Below, piece after piece: positions 36,797 through 45,892 of a stretch of DNA of 64,000 nucleotides (positions within the stretch are counted from its first letter, which is position 1; every line of letters begins with the position of its first letter). Source of the DNA: Agromyces rhizosphaerae (lineage in GTDB: Bacteria > Actinomycetota > Actinomycetes > Actinomycetales > Microbacteriaceae); the NCBI RefSeq assembly GCF_027925245.1, contig NZ_BSDP01000001.1:2418001-2482000 (forward strand), written 5' to 3'. The translations under genes and the position numbers were made by a program. The notes below the pieces were generated by a model. The model was not told the DNA's origin and ran no database searches. It saw nothing but the letters and a program-made list of their open reading frames with translations.

Positions 36797-37774
36797 ATGA
36801 GCACCGTCACTCGACCCGAGGCACCCGCCGCGGGCGACACCGGGCCCGCACGGCCCGACGGCTCGCCGCGCGCGAAGCGCACGGGCGGACGCGGCGCACG
36901 GCTGACGCCCTACGCGCTGCTCGTCCCCTCGCTCGTCATCCTCGTCGCCGTGATCGGCTGGCCGCTGCTGCAGCTGGTCATCATGTCCTTCCAGGAGTTC
37001 GGCCGCGCCCAGGTGTTCGGCGCCCCGCCCGAGTTCGTCGGCCTCGGCAACTACCTCGGCGTGCTGGGCGACCCGGAGTTCTGGCAGGTGCTCGGCCGCT
37101 CGGTGCTCTTCGCCGCCGCGTGCGTGGTGATCACCCTGGTGCTGGGCGTGCTGGTGGCGCTGCTCATGCGCAAGCTCGCCGCGGGCTGGCGACTGCTCGT
37201 CTCGATCGGCCTGCTGCTCGCCTGGGCGATGCCGCCCCTGTCGGCGACCATCGTCTGGGGCTGGATCTTCGACTCCCAGTACGGCGTGCTCAACTACGCG
37301 CTCTCCGAGTGGTTCGGCCTCGACTTCCGCGGCCACTCCTGGCTGCTCGAACCGCTCAGCTTCTTCTTCGTGGCGGGCATCGTCATCGTCTGGGGCGCCA
37401 TCCCGTTCGTCGCCTTCACGGTGTTCGCCGGCCTCACCCAGGTGCCCGAGGAGGTGCTCGAGGCCGCGCAGCTCGACGGCGCCGGCCCGTTCAAGCGGTT
37501 CTTCCTCGTGATCGTGCCCTACCTGCGCTCGATCCTCATCGTCGTGACGATCCTGCAGATCATCTGGGACCTGCGCGTGTTCACGCAGATCTACGCGCTG
37601 CAGGCGCTCGGCGGCCTCGCCGAGCAGACCAACACGCTCGGCGTGTACATCTACCGCGTGTCGCTCGGCACGGGCGACTTCGGCGTCGGCGGCGCGATCT
37701 CGGTGATCGTGGTGCTGTTCCTGGTCGCCATCTCCCTCTACTACGTCCGCCAGAGCCTCAAGGAGGACCGATGA
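36797..37774 (+). CDS. Sugar ABC transporter permease (MalF-like)
   Basis: 325 aa; ATG 36797 behind AGGAG. Six membrane helices follow a basic N-terminal tail of about 35 residues. The ATPase-contact EAA loop reads EEVLEAAQLDGAGPFKRFFLVIVPYL with the conserved Gly. It forms the import channel with the next gene (ATGA overlap). No ATPase gene lies in this operon, so a shared MsiK/UgpC-type ATPase encoded elsewhere is expected, as for many actinobacterial sugar importers. Confidence 0.93.
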   Translation: MSTVTRPEAPAAGDTGPARPDGSPRAKRTGGRGARLTPYALLVPSLVILVAVIGWPLLQLVIMSFQEFGRAQVFGAPPEFVGLGNYLGVLGDPEFWQVLGRSVLFAAACVVITLVLGVLVALLMRKLAAGWRLLVSIGLLLAWAMPPLSATIVWGWIFDSQYGVLNYALSEWFGLDFRGHSWLLEPLSFFFVAGIVIVWGAIPFVAFTVFAGLTQVPEEVLEAAQLDGAGPFKRFFLVIVPYLRSILIVVTILQIIWDLRVFTQIYALQALGGLAEQTNTLGVYIYRVSLGTGDFGVGGAISVIVVLFLVAISLYYVRQSLKEDR

Positions 37775-38715
37775 CCGCCGCCGACACGCGCGCCGCCGTC
37801 ACGGCAGGCGCCCACGCCCACGGCACGACGGCACTCCCCGCGACGCCGTCCGCCGCCCCCGCCCGACGCCGGAGCGCACGCTCGGTCGTGGCGAAGGTGC
37901 TGCTCGCCGCATCCGCCCTCGTGATCTTCGTCATGAGCGTGTTCCCGGTCTACTGGATGGTGAACACCTCGCTGCAGCCGAACTCGCAGGTGCGCGGCAG
38001 CGAGGTGCACTTCTGGCCCGAGAACGGCAGCCTCCAGAACTACATCGACATCATCTTCAACTACGAGCGCGCGCCGTTCCTCCCGGCGCTCGCGAACTCG
38101 CTGCAGATCACGCTGCTCACCGTGCTCATCACGCTGGTGTTCGCGTTCCTCGCGGCCGTGGCGGTCACCCGCTTCCGGTTCCGCAGCCGGGTGTCGTTCA
38201 TCATCACGATCCTGATCATCCAGATGATCCCGGCCGAGGCCATGATCATCTCGATGTTCCGCGTCATGGACTCGTGGCACCTGCTGAACTCGATCGCGGG
38301 CCTCACGCTCGTGTACGTCGCCACGGTGCTGCCGTTCACGATCTGGACCCTGCGCGGCTTCGTCGACGGCGTGCCGGCCGACTTGGAGGAGGCCGCCATG
38401 ATCGACGGCCTGAGCCGCACCCAGGCGTTCTGGCGCATCACCTTCCCGCTGCTCGCGCCGGGCCTCGTCGCCACGGGCGTGTTCGGGTTCATCCAGGCCT
38501 GGAACGAGTTCGTCTTCGCGCTGGTCATCAACCCGCGGCCCGAGGCGATGACGCTGCCGGTGTGGCTGCGCACGTTCCTCGACCCGAACGGCGGCACCGA
38601 CTGGGCGCAGCTCATGGCCGGCTCGACGCTCATCGCGATCCCCGTCGTGATCTTCTTCCTCATCGTGCAGAACCGCATGACGAGCGGCATGGTCTCCGGG
38701 GCGGTCAAGGGATGA
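37771..38715 (+). CDS. Sugar ABC transporter permease (MalG-like)
   Basis: 314 aa; the ATG overlaps the previous stop, with AAGGAGG upstream. An Ala/Thr-rich N-terminal tail is followed by six helices. The EAA loop is EEAAMIDGLSRTQAFWRITFPLL, with the MalG-type Gly. Motifs VFPVYWMVNTSLQP and NEFVFALV are typical. Partner of the upstream permease; overlaps the GH3 gene by ATGA. Confidence 0.93.
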   Translation: MTAADTRAAVTAGAHAHGTTALPATPSAAPARRRSARSVVAKVLLAASALVIFVMSVFPVYWMVNTSLQPNSQVRGSEVHFWPENGSLQNYIDIIFNYERAPFLPALANSLQITLLTVLITLVFAFLAAVAVTRFRFRSRVSFIITILIIQMIPAEAMIISMFRVMDSWHLLNSIAGLTLVYVATVLPFTIWTLRGFVDGVPADLEEAAMIDGLSRTQAFWRITFPLLAPGLVATGVFGFIQAWNEFVFALVINPRPEAMTLPVWLRTFLDPNGGTDWAQLMAGSTLIAIPVVIFFLIVQNRMTSGMVSGAVKG

Positions 38716-40181
38716 CCGCTGCCGCCCCGGGTGCCGCCGCCGACCTCGCGCGCGACGCCCTCACGACGCTCCTGCCCGGATTCGCCGGGACCAGCCTGCC
38801 CGGCTGGGTGCGCGGCCGGCTCGCGGACGGCCTCGGCGGGGTGTGCGTGTTCGGCCCGAACATCGCCTCGGCCGGGCAGCTCGCGGGCCTGAACGCCGAG
38901 ATCACGGCCGCGAACCCGCACGCCGTCATCGCGATCGACGAGGAGGGCGGCGACGTCACCCGCCTCTTCTACGACGTGGGCGCGCCGTACCCCGGCAACG
39001 CCGTGCTCGGCCGCATCGACGACGTCGCGTACACCGAGGAGATCGGCCGACGGGTCGGCGAGGCCCTTCGGGCGAGCGGATGCACCCTGGCCTTCGCGCC
39101 CGACGTCGACGTGAACTCCAACCCCGACAACCCGGTCATCGGCACGCGCAGCTTCGGCACCGACCCCGGGCTCGTCGCCCGCCACGCGGCGGCGTGGACG
39201 CGCGGGCTGCAGTCGACCGGTGTCGCCGCGAGCGCCAAGCACTTCCCGGGCCACGGCGACACCGACGCCGACTCGCACGTCGCGCTGCCGGTCGTCGACC
39301 GCTCGCTCGAGGAGCTCTCCGAGCGCGAGCTCGTGCCGTTCCGCGCCGCGGTCGCGGCGGGTACGCGCACGATCATGACCAGCCACATCCTGCTGCCGCA
39401 GCTCGATGCGGCCCATCCCGCCACCCTGTCCTCGCGCGTGCTTCGCCTGCTCCGCGCGGAGCTGGGGTTCGAGGGCGTCGTCGTCAGCGACGCGCTCGAC
39501 ATGCACGGGGCGAGCGGCGTGCACGGCATCCCCGAGGCGGCCGTGCGCGCCCTCGCCGCGGGCTGCGACCTGCTCTGCATCGGCACCGACACGACCGAGG
39601 CGCTGCTCGACGAGATCGTCGCTGGGGTGCAGGACGCGGTGCGCGAGGGCCGTCTGTCGCAGGAGCGGGTGGCGGATGCGGCGCGCCGCGTGCGCGCCCT
39701 CGCAGACGCCGAGCCACCGGCGTCCGCCCCGGCGGCCTCCATCGACCACGAGGCCGAGCTGGGCCGCATCGCCGCCTCCTTCGAGGTGACGGATGCCGCG
39801 CGCGAGCGCCTCGCGCAGGGCGCGCCCGCGACCCTGGTCCGCCTCGAGTCCGACGCGAACATCGCCGTGGGCGTGGCCCCGTGGGGCATCGACGCGCCCG
39901 ATGCGGTCGTCGTGCGCCCGGGGGACGCGCTGCCCGAGGCATCCGCCCTCGCCGGCCCGGTCCTCGTGCTCGGCCGCGACGTGCACCGCCACGACTTCGC
40001 CCGACGAGCCGTCGACGCGCTGCGCGCCGCGCGGGCCGACGTGGTCGTCGTCGACATGGGCTGGCCGGGCGCCGACCGCGCCTACGCCGACGTCGCGACC
40101 TTCGGTGCGTCGCGACTGGTGGGCGAGGCCCTGCAGGGCCTGCTCGCCGAGCTCTCCCGTCACGGAGTGGCGACCGCATGA
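38712..40181 (+). CDS. Glycoside hydrolase family 3, beta-N-acetylhexosaminidase (NagZ-like)
   Basis: 489 aa; no signal peptide, so intracellular. GH3 motifs: VIAIDEEGGDVTRL, ASAKHFPGHGDTDADSH (His/Asp dyad loop characteristic of NagZ) and the nucleophile Asp in VVSDALDMHG. It is longer than single-domain NagZ (about 340 aa), having about 120 extra C-terminal residues like two-domain GH3 hexosaminidases of Gram-positives. It would cleave imported GlcNAc oligomers or muropeptide sugars to GlcNAc for the kinase encoded next. Confidence 0.9.
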   Translation: MTAAAPGAAADLARDALTTLLPGFAGTSLPGWVRGRLADGLGGVCVFGPNIASAGQLAGLNAEITAANPHAVIAIDEEGGDVTRLFYDVGAPYPGNAVLGRIDDVAYTEEIGRRVGEALRASGCTLAFAPDVDVNSNPDNPVIGTRSFGTDPGLVARHAAAWTRGLQSTGVAASAKHFPGHGDTDADSHVALPVVDRSLEELSERELVPFRAAVAAGTRTIMTSHILLPQLDAAHPATLSSRVLRLLRAELGFEGVVVSDALDMHGASGVHGIPEAAVRALAAGCDLLCIGTDTTEALLDEIVAGVQDAVREGRLSQERVADAARRVRALADAEPPASAPAASIDHEAELGRIAASFEVTDAARERLAQGAPATLVRLESDANIAVGVAPWGIDAPDAVVVRPGDALPEASALAGPVLVLGRDVHRHDFARRAVDALRAARADVVVVDMGWPGADRAYADVATFGASRLVGEALQGLLAELSRHGVATA

Positions 40182-41098
40182 GGCTCGGCATCGACATCGG
40201 CGGCACGAAGACCGCAGCCGTCGCGATCGGCGCGGACGGCGAGCTCAGCGACCAGGTGCGCATGCCCACGGGCTTCGGCGCCGCGGCGGTCGTGGAGACC
40301 GCGGTGCGCACCGTGCGCCGCATGGGCGAGCTGACCGGCGCGGGCGTAGAGGGGTTCGACTCCATCGGCATCGGCATCCCGGGCGCGGTCGACAACGGCA
40401 GCGGCCGGGTCGCGCACGCCGTGAACCTGGGGCTCGAGGGCCTCGACCTCGGTCCGCGCCTCGCCGACGAGTTCCGGGTCGACGTGCGCGTGGAGAACGA
40501 CGTGAAGGCCGCGGCCCTCGGCGCGCACCACCTGCTGGGCGTCGCCGACGGACTGCGTGCGCACTCGATGGCGTACCTGAACCTCGGCACCGGCCTCGCG
40601 GCCGGGCTGGTGCTCGACGGGCGGCTGCTGCGCGGCGGCCACGGCGTGGCCGGCGAGATCGGCCACATCCCGGTCGACCCGGCGGGGGAGCCGTGCGCCT
40701 GCGGGCAGCGCGGATGCCTCGAGACGGTCGCGTCGGGGTCGGCCCTCGCGCGCCTCTGGCCGACCGACTCGCCCCACCCCGCGCAGGACCTGTTCGACGC
40801 CGCCGACCGCGGCGACGCGCGCGCGATCGCCGCGCGCGACACGTTCCTCGGCGGCGTCGCGTCGGCCGTGCGCATCCTCGTGCTCACCTCCGACATGGAC
40901 ACGGTCGTGATCGGCGGGGGGCTCAGCGCGCTGGGCGACCGCCTGCTCACGGGGGTGCGCGGCATCCTCGCGACCTGGGCGGCATCGTCGCCCTTCCTCG
41001 CATCGCTCGACCTGCAGGAGCGGGTCCAGGTCATCCCGCTCGGATTCCCCGCGGCCGCCGTCGGCGCCGCACTCGTCGGAGAGGCAGCACATGGCTGA
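40178..41098 (+). CDS. ROK-family sugar kinase, probably N-acetylglucosamine kinase
   Basis: 306 aa; the ATG overlaps the GH3 stop. Phosphate-binding MRLGIDIGGTKTAAVAI, catalytic Asp in VENDVKAAALG, and zinc/sugar motif GEPCACGQRGCLET. Unlike the ROK regulator at 34025 it has no helix-turn-helix, so it is an enzyme. Position between a hexosaminidase and nagB points to ATP-dependent phosphorylation of GlcNAc to GlcNAc-6-P; glucose kinase activity cannot be excluded from motifs. Confidence 0.88.
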   Translation: MRLGIDIGGTKTAAVAIGADGELSDQVRMPTGFGAAAVVETAVRTVRRMGELTGAGVEGFDSIGIGIPGAVDNGSGRVAHAVNLGLEGLDLGPRLADEFRVDVRVENDVKAAALGAHHLLGVADGLRAHSMAYLNLGTGLAAGLVLDGRLLRGGHGVAGEIGHIPVDPAGEPCACGQRGCLETVASGSALARLWPTDSPHPAQDLFDAADRGDARAIAARDTFLGGVASAVRILVLTSDMDTVVIGGGLSALGDRLLTGVRGILATWAASSPFLASLDLQERVQVIPLGFPAAAVGAALVGEAAHG

Positions 41099-41876
41099 GA
41101 TCGTCATCGTCGGCAGCGAGGAGGAGGCGGGCGCGCTCGTCGCCGGCACCGTCCTCGGCACCATCGCCCGGAGGCCCGACGCCGTGCTCGGGCTCGCGAC
41201 CGGCTCGACGCCGCTGGCGAGCTACCGCGCGCTCGCGGAGCGCATCGCCGCGGACGGCGTCGACGTGTCACGGGTGCGCGGCTTCGCGCTCGACGAGTAC
41301 GTCGGGCTCCCCGAGGGGCATCCGGAGAGCTATCGCGCGGTCATCACGCGCGAGGTCGTGGAGCCGCTCGGCCTCACGCCCGGGCTCATCCACGTGCCGA
41401 ACGGGTCGGCCGAGGGCATCGAGACCGCGGGCGACGACTACGAGGCCGCGATCGAGGCCGCGGGCGGTGTCGACGTGCAGATCCTCGGCATCGGCCGCAC
41501 CGGGCACATCGGGTTCAACGAGCCGGGCTCGTCGTTCGCGTCGCTCACGCGCGTGAAGACCCTCACCGAGCCGACGCGCGCCGACAACGCGCGCTTCTTC
41601 GACTCGCCCGACGACGTGCCCATGCACTGCATCACGCAGGGCCTCGGCACGATCCTGCGCGCCCGGCACCTGCTGCTGCTGGCGTTCGGGGAGGCCAAGG
41701 CCGACGCGATCGCCGCGGCGGTCGAGGGGCCGGTCACGTCGAGCCAGCCGGGATCGGCCATCCAGCTGCATCCGCACACGACCGTGATCGTCGATGAGGC
41801 CGCGGCCTCCGAGCTCGCGAACCTGTCGTACTACCGGCACGCCTGGGCGAACAAGCCGGTCTGGCAGGGCATCTGA
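41091..41876 (+). CDS. nagB: Glucosamine-6-phosphate deaminase
   Basis: 261 aa, overlapping the kinase by 8 nt. Family motifs: LGLATGSTPLASYRAL, FALDEYVGLPEGHPESY, GIGRTGHIGFNEPGSSFAS and the terminal segment LSYYRHAWANKP. It converts GlcN-6-P to fructose-6-P and ammonia. In the GHIGFNEP loop the residue before GH is Thr, where E. coli has Asp and, as I recall, B. subtilis has Asn; the catalytic His and Glu are kept. The NagA it needs is encoded at 52598-53746. Confidence 0.95.
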   Translation: MAEIVIVGSEEEAGALVAGTVLGTIARRPDAVLGLATGSTPLASYRALAERIAADGVDVSRVRGFALDEYVGLPEGHPESYRAVITREVVEPLGLTPGLIHVPNGSAEGIETAGDDYEAAIEAAGGVDVQILGIGRTGHIGFNEPGSSFASLTRVKTLTEPTRADNARFFDSPDDVPMHCITQGLGTILRARHLLLLAFGEAKADAIAAAVEGPVTSSQPGSAIQLHPHTTVIVDEAAASELANLSYYRHAWANKPVWQGI

Positions 41877-41883
41877 GCGGGGT

Positions 41884-42498
41884 TCAGTGCCCCGGACCGT
41901 CCAGGTGGTGCTGAACGGTCGGAGTCACCAGTTCGACGAGCTCGTCGTGCGTGAGCTCGGCGAGCCCGGGCATCTCGAGCACGTGCCGGGCGACGGCGAT
42001 GCCGAACAGCTGGGCGCCCGCGGCGACGAGCCCGCGCGCTGCGGGCTCGCCGATCACCGGCATCGGGCCGACGTCGCGGATGCGCGTCGTCAACGTGTCG
42101 CGCATGAGCCGACTCGCTTCCCGCGATGTCATCGCGGAGCGCGCGAGCGCCATGAGGATCGGGCGGGTGTCGGCGTCCTCCCAGAGACGCAGGTACGCGT
42201 CCGCGAGCCTCGACGCGAGCTGGTCGGGCGGCCCCGCGAACGCCTCACCGAGACGTGGACCGATCGCTGATCGCTCTGCCATCGCGGTCGCGAACAGCGC
42301 CTGCTTGTCGCCGAAGTAGTGCCGGATGAGGGCCGGGTCGACCGCGGCGCGGGCGGCGATGGCGCGCACGGACGCCCCGTCGTAGCCCAGCTCCGCGAAG
42401 AGCGCGCGCGCCGCGGTGAGGATCTCCTCACGCGTCTCGCTGTCGCCGCTGCGACGCCCGACGCGGCGCCGCGGTGCGACCGCTTCCGACTCGGCCAT
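41884..42498 (-). CDS. TetR-family repressor
   Basis: 204 aa from ATG 42498 (GTG 42504 also possible). The N-terminal helix-turn-helix reads TREEILTAARALFAELGYDGASVRAIAARAAVDPALIRHYFGDK; the ligand domain is unassigned. It is divergent from an ABC-2 exporter operon at 42595 with a 96-nt shared control region, which makes local repression of that exporter the natural reading. Confidence 0.9.
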   Translation of the reverse strand: MAESEAVAPRRRVGRRSGDSETREEILTAARALFAELGYDGASVRAIAARAAVDPALIRHYFGDKQALFATAMAERSAIGPRLGEAFAGPPDQLASRLADAYLRLWEDADTRPILMALARSAMTSREASRLMRDTLTTRIRDVGPMPVIGEPAARGLVAAGAQLFGIAVARHVLEMPGLAELTHDELVELVTPTVQHHLDGPGH

Positions 42499-42594
42499 CC
42501 GCACAGGATAGCGCGCGGGGCTCGGTATTTCCCCAAGCGTGGAGTTCCCCTATGCTGGCGATGTTCCGTCACCATCCGATGAGGAGAGACGTCC

Positions 42595-43503
42595 ATGGGC
42601 GAGACCGACGCGGTGATCCAGGTCGAGCAGCTGACGAAGTCCTATGGGCGCTTCCAGGCGCTGAAGGGCGTGGACCTCACGGTCGAGCGCGGGCAGGTGC
42701 ACGGCTTCCTCGGTCCCAACGGCGCCGGCAAGTCCACCACGATCCGTGTGCTGCTCGGGCTGCTGCGCGGTGACGGCGGCACGGCGAGCGTGCTCGGCAA
42801 GGACCCGTGGCACGACCTCGTCGAGCTCCACCGGCGCATCGCCTACGTGCCCGGCGACGTGTCGCTCTGGCCGGGCATGACCGGCGGCGAGGCGATCGAC
42901 CTGCTCGGGTCGCTGCGCGGGGGCCTCGACGACACCCGCCGGGCGGAGCTAATCGAGCGGTTCGAGCTCGACCCCACCAAGCGCGGCCGGCAGTACTCGA
43001 AGGGCAACCGGCAGAAGGTCGCGATCGTCGCGGCGCTCGCGTCCGACGTGGAGCTGCTGATCTTGGATGAGCCGACGAGCGGCCTGGACCCGCTGATGGA
43101 GAACGTCTTCCAGGAGGTCGTCGGCGAGGCGAAGGCACGCGGTGCGTCGGTGCTGCTCTCGAGCCACATCATGAGCGAGGTCGAGACGCTCGCCGACCGC
43201 CTGTCGATCATCCGCGAGGGCGAGATCGTGCAGACCGGCACCCTCGCCGACCTGCAGCTCGGCTCCCGCACCACCATCCACGCCGCATTCGCCCGCCCGG
43301 TGCCGGAGTCGGCGCTCGCGGGACTGTCGGACGTCCACGTCGACGGCCCGCGCCTGACGGCGACGGTGGATGCCTCCCGGGTCGGCGACGCGATGGCGCA
43401 GCTCACGCCGTTCGGCATGACCGCCCTCACCGTCGAGCCGCCGTCGCTCGAGTCGTTGTTCCTGCGGCTCTACGAGCGCGACGTCGACGAGCAGGCGTCC
43501 TGA
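42595..43503 (+). CDS. ABC-2 exporter ATPase
   Basis: 302 aa; GAGGAGAG precedes the ATG. Walker A GPNGAGKST, signature YSKGNRQK (a variant of LSGGQ often seen in this family), Walker B LLILDEP and a switch His in LLSSHIM. The C-terminal about 75 residues are the extra domain of DrrA-type export ATPases. A TATGCT box 40 nt upstream may be its -10. It works with the permease encoded 1 nt after it. Confidence 0.92.
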   Translation: MGETDAVIQVEQLTKSYGRFQALKGVDLTVERGQVHGFLGPNGAGKSTTIRVLLGLLRGDGGTASVLGKDPWHDLVELHRRIAYVPGDVSLWPGMTGGEAIDLLGSLRGGLDDTRRAELIERFELDPTKRGRQYSKGNRQKVAIVAALASDVELLILDEPTSGLDPLMENVFQEVVGEAKARGASVLLSSHIMSEVETLADRLSIIREGEIVQTGTLADLQLGSRTTIHAAFARPVPESALAGLSDVHVDGPRLTATVDASRVGDAMAQLTPFGMTALTVEPPSLESLFLRLYERDVDEQAS

Positions 43504-43504
43504 G

Positions 43505-45100
43505 ATGGCCGGGACCGCGATCACCGGAACGCCTCCGCTGCTGCGCGCGGAGATCCGGCACGACGGACGGCTGCTCGCACCGTGGGCACTGCTCACGACC
43601 CTGCTCGCGTCGTCCTCGATGCTGTACCCGCTCATCTTCCCGACCGACGAGGACCGCGCCGCGTTCGCCGCGGCGGTCGCGGCGAACCCCGCGATGGCGA
43701 TCATCTTCGGTCCGGCATTCGACCTCTCCACCGCCGACGGGTTCGCCGCGTGGCGCTCGCTCGCGCTCGGCGGGCTCATCGCCGCGCTCGGCGTGATCTT
43801 CGCCGTCACCCGCGCGACCCGGGCCCAGGAGGACTCGGGTCAGGCGGAGCTGCTCGCCTCCGGCGTGATGGGACGCGCGGCCCGCCTCATGGCCGCGGTG
43901 TGGATGTGCCTCGTCTTCGCGATCGTGCTCGGCCTCGTGACCGGGCTCGTCACCGTCGCCTTCGGCGGCGGGTGGAACGCGACGATGCTGCTCGCGGCGA
44001 CGATGACCGCGACCGCCTGGATGTTCACGGGCGTCGCCGCGGTCACCGCGCAGCTGGGCTCCGACGCGCGCACCGCGAACTCCCTCGCGGTCGCGACCCT
44101 CGGCGTGCTGTTCATCGCCCGGGGCGTGACCTACGCGCTCGACGCCCCGGACTGGGTGATCTGGATCAACCCGCTCGGCTGGATGACCGAGACCAAGCCC
44201 TCGGTCGACGACGACTGGCGGCCGCTGCTGCTCGCCGTGGGCCTGACGATCGTGCTGCTCGCGATCGCCTTCGTGCTGCAGGCCCGCCGCGAGTTCGGCG
44301 CCGGCGCGATCGCGCCCCGGCCGGGTCCCGCGCGCGGGCGGGATCGCACGACGTGGCGGCTGGCGCTGCGCCTGAACCGCGGCCCGATGCTGAGCTGGAC
44401 GATCGCGTTCGTCGCGCTCGGTCTGGTGTTCGGCTACCTCGCCACCGCCGTGACCGACATCCTCGGATCCGACGTGGGGCTGCAGCAGATGCTCGCCGCC
44501 GGTGCGGTCACCGACGCCGAACTCGTCAGCGCGTTCCTGGTCACCATCCTCAGCCTCGTCGGCATCATCGCCTCGATCCCCGGAGTGCAGACGATGCTCA
44601 AGGTGCGCTCGGAGGAGCTGGACGATCGCGTCGAGCCGATCATGGCGACGGCGATCACGCGTCCGAGGTACTACGTCTCCAACGTGCTCATCGCCCTGGG
44701 CGCGCCGGCGCTGTACATGCTGGTCGCCGGAACGCTCATGGGCGCGATCGCGGGCGCGGCCGACATCGGCGTGAGCTTCGGCGACGTGCTGCTCCAGGCC
44801 GCCGCGACGGTGCCGGCGGTCTGGACGATCGTCGCGCTGTCGGTGGCGGTGGTCGGTGCCAGGCCGCACGTCTCCCTGGCCGCCTGGGCGGGCGTGCTCG
44901 CCTCGTTCGCGCTCACGATCCTCGGGCCCACCTTCAACCTGTGGGACTGGGTGCTCGCGATCAGCCCGTTCTGGCACGTGCCGAACGTCACCGTCGACGA
45001 CGCGGACTGGTGGGGCCTCGTGTGGATCAGCCTCGTGACGCTGTTCTTCCTGGCGGTGGGCTTCGCCGGGTTCCGGCGTCGCGACCTCGCCCGTCAGTAG
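43505..45100 (+). CDS. Large ABC-2 exporter permease (polyketide-exporter type)
   Basis: 531 aa with about 12 hydrophobic segments, as if two six-helix permeases were joined (second half starts near residue 285, LALRLNRGPMLSWTIAF). This double layout matches the family often named exporter of polyketide antibiotics. Internal signatures: ATRAQEDSGQAELLASGVMGR and its second-half counterpart KVRSEELDDRVEPIMATAI. It pairs with the ATPase upstream; substrate unknown. Confidence 0.87.
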   Translation: MAGTAITGTPPLLRAEIRHDGRLLAPWALLTTLLASSSMLYPLIFPTDEDRAAFAAAVAANPAMAIIFGPAFDLSTADGFAAWRSLALGGLIAALGVIFAVTRATRAQEDSGQAELLASGVMGRAARLMAAVWMCLVFAIVLGLVTGLVTVAFGGGWNATMLLAATMTATAWMFTGVAAVTAQLGSDARTANSLAVATLGVLFIARGVTYALDAPDWVIWINPLGWMTETKPSVDDDWRPLLLAVGLTIVLLAIAFVLQARREFGAGAIAPRPGPARGRDRTTWRLALRLNRGPMLSWTIAFVALGLVFGYLATAVTDILGSDVGLQQMLAAGAVTDAELVSAFLVTILSLVGIIASIPGVQTMLKVRSEELDDRVEPIMATAITRPRYYVSNVLIALGAPALYMLVAGTLMGAIAGAADIGVSFGDVLLQAAATVPAVWTIVALSVAVVGARPHVSLAAWAGVLASFALTILGPTFNLWDWVLAISPFWHVPNVTVDDADWWGLVWISLVTLFFLAVGFAGFRRRDLARQ

Positions 45101-45142
45101 CCGGGGCGGGGCGGGCGAGCGGATGCCGCGGGGCCGCCGGAT

Positions 45143-45736
45143 TCAGTGCGGCAGCGCCTCGGGCAGCATGTCGAGGTACGCCTCCTCGTCGAACCGGTCG
45201 CTCAGCGCGCGCTGGATCATGAAGCCCGGCGCGAGGCCCATCGCGATGGGCGTGAGCGCGTCGATGTAGCCCTCGGGGTCGTCGCCGCCCCGCCCGGGCT
45301 CGGCGGCCACCCACGCGGCGATGTGCTCGCGCACGGTCGTGCGCACGAGCGCGAGGATGCCCTCGACGACGGAGCGCAGCTCGTCGTCGATCGCCGCTTC
45401 CGACCACATCTGGATCATCACCTGCGGCGCGAACGGCTCGGAGATCATGCCGCGCAGAAGGGTGGCGATCGTCTCGCCGGGGGAGAGGACGTGCCCGCCC
45501 GCCTCGGCGCGTGCGAGGTCGTCGCGGCGGGCCGAGAGCACGCGCTCGGTGACGGCGACGAAGAGCTCCCGCTTGCCCGCGTAGTGCCCGTAGATCGCGC
45601 CGGCGGAGAGCCCGGACTCGGCGATGATGTCGGCCATCGAGGTGCCGCCGTACCCCTTGCGGGCGAAGCAGCGGAGCGCCGCGGTGGCGATCTCGTCGCG
45701 CCTGGCCTCGCGGTACGCCTCGGTGACCTTGGGCAT
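45143..45736 (-). CDS. TetR-family repressor
   Basis: 197 aa from ATG 45736, behind AGGGGGAA. HTH: ATAALRCFARKGYGGTSMADIIAESGLSAGAIYGHYAGK. The C-terminal domain resembles the TetR_C family of QacR/AcrR-like proteins. It is divergent from a membrane protein gene; two similar palindromes lie in between and probably bind it. Convergent with the ABC-2 permease. Confidence 0.9.
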   Translation of the reverse strand: MPKVTEAYREARRDEIATAALRCFARKGYGGTSMADIIAESGLSAGAIYGHYAGKRELFVAVTERVLSARRDDLARAEAGGHVLSPGETIATLLRGMISEPFAPQVMIQMWSEAAIDDELRSVVEGILALVRTTVREHIAAWVAAEPGRGGDDPEGYIDALTPIAMGLAPGFMIQRALSDRFDEEAYLDMLPEALPH

Positions 45737-45768
45737 CGTTCCCCCTGCGTGGATGGAACGGACGCCAA

Positions 45769-45833
45769 ACCGAACGTCCGTTCTTGACAAGCGTAGGCGA
45801 GTGGCGCACGATGATAAAGAACGAACATTCGTT
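45769..45833 (+). promoter_or_regulatory. Paired TetR operators and promoter between divergent genes
   Basis: AACGAACATTCGTT (45820-45833) has perfect 6-bp arms around CA. ACCGAACGTCCGTT (45769-45782) matches it at 11 of 14 positions. A TTGACA box (45784-45789) lies between them in + orientation, with a weak -10 (CACGAT, 45807-45812) at 17 nt, placing the second site at the transcription start. The first site lies 33-46 nt before the TetR start codon. Confidence 0.68.
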
Positions 45834-45892
45834 TTACAGCATTTGCACAGCCACCGCGCGGCGGAGCCGTGCGCACCAGCACAGGAGGAGTC

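Noticed and set aside
34025..41098. Both ROK proteins as kinases, or both as regulators
   Set aside because: Only the 420-aa protein has the N-terminal helix-turn-helix. The 306-aa protein starts directly at the DIGGTK phosphate loop.
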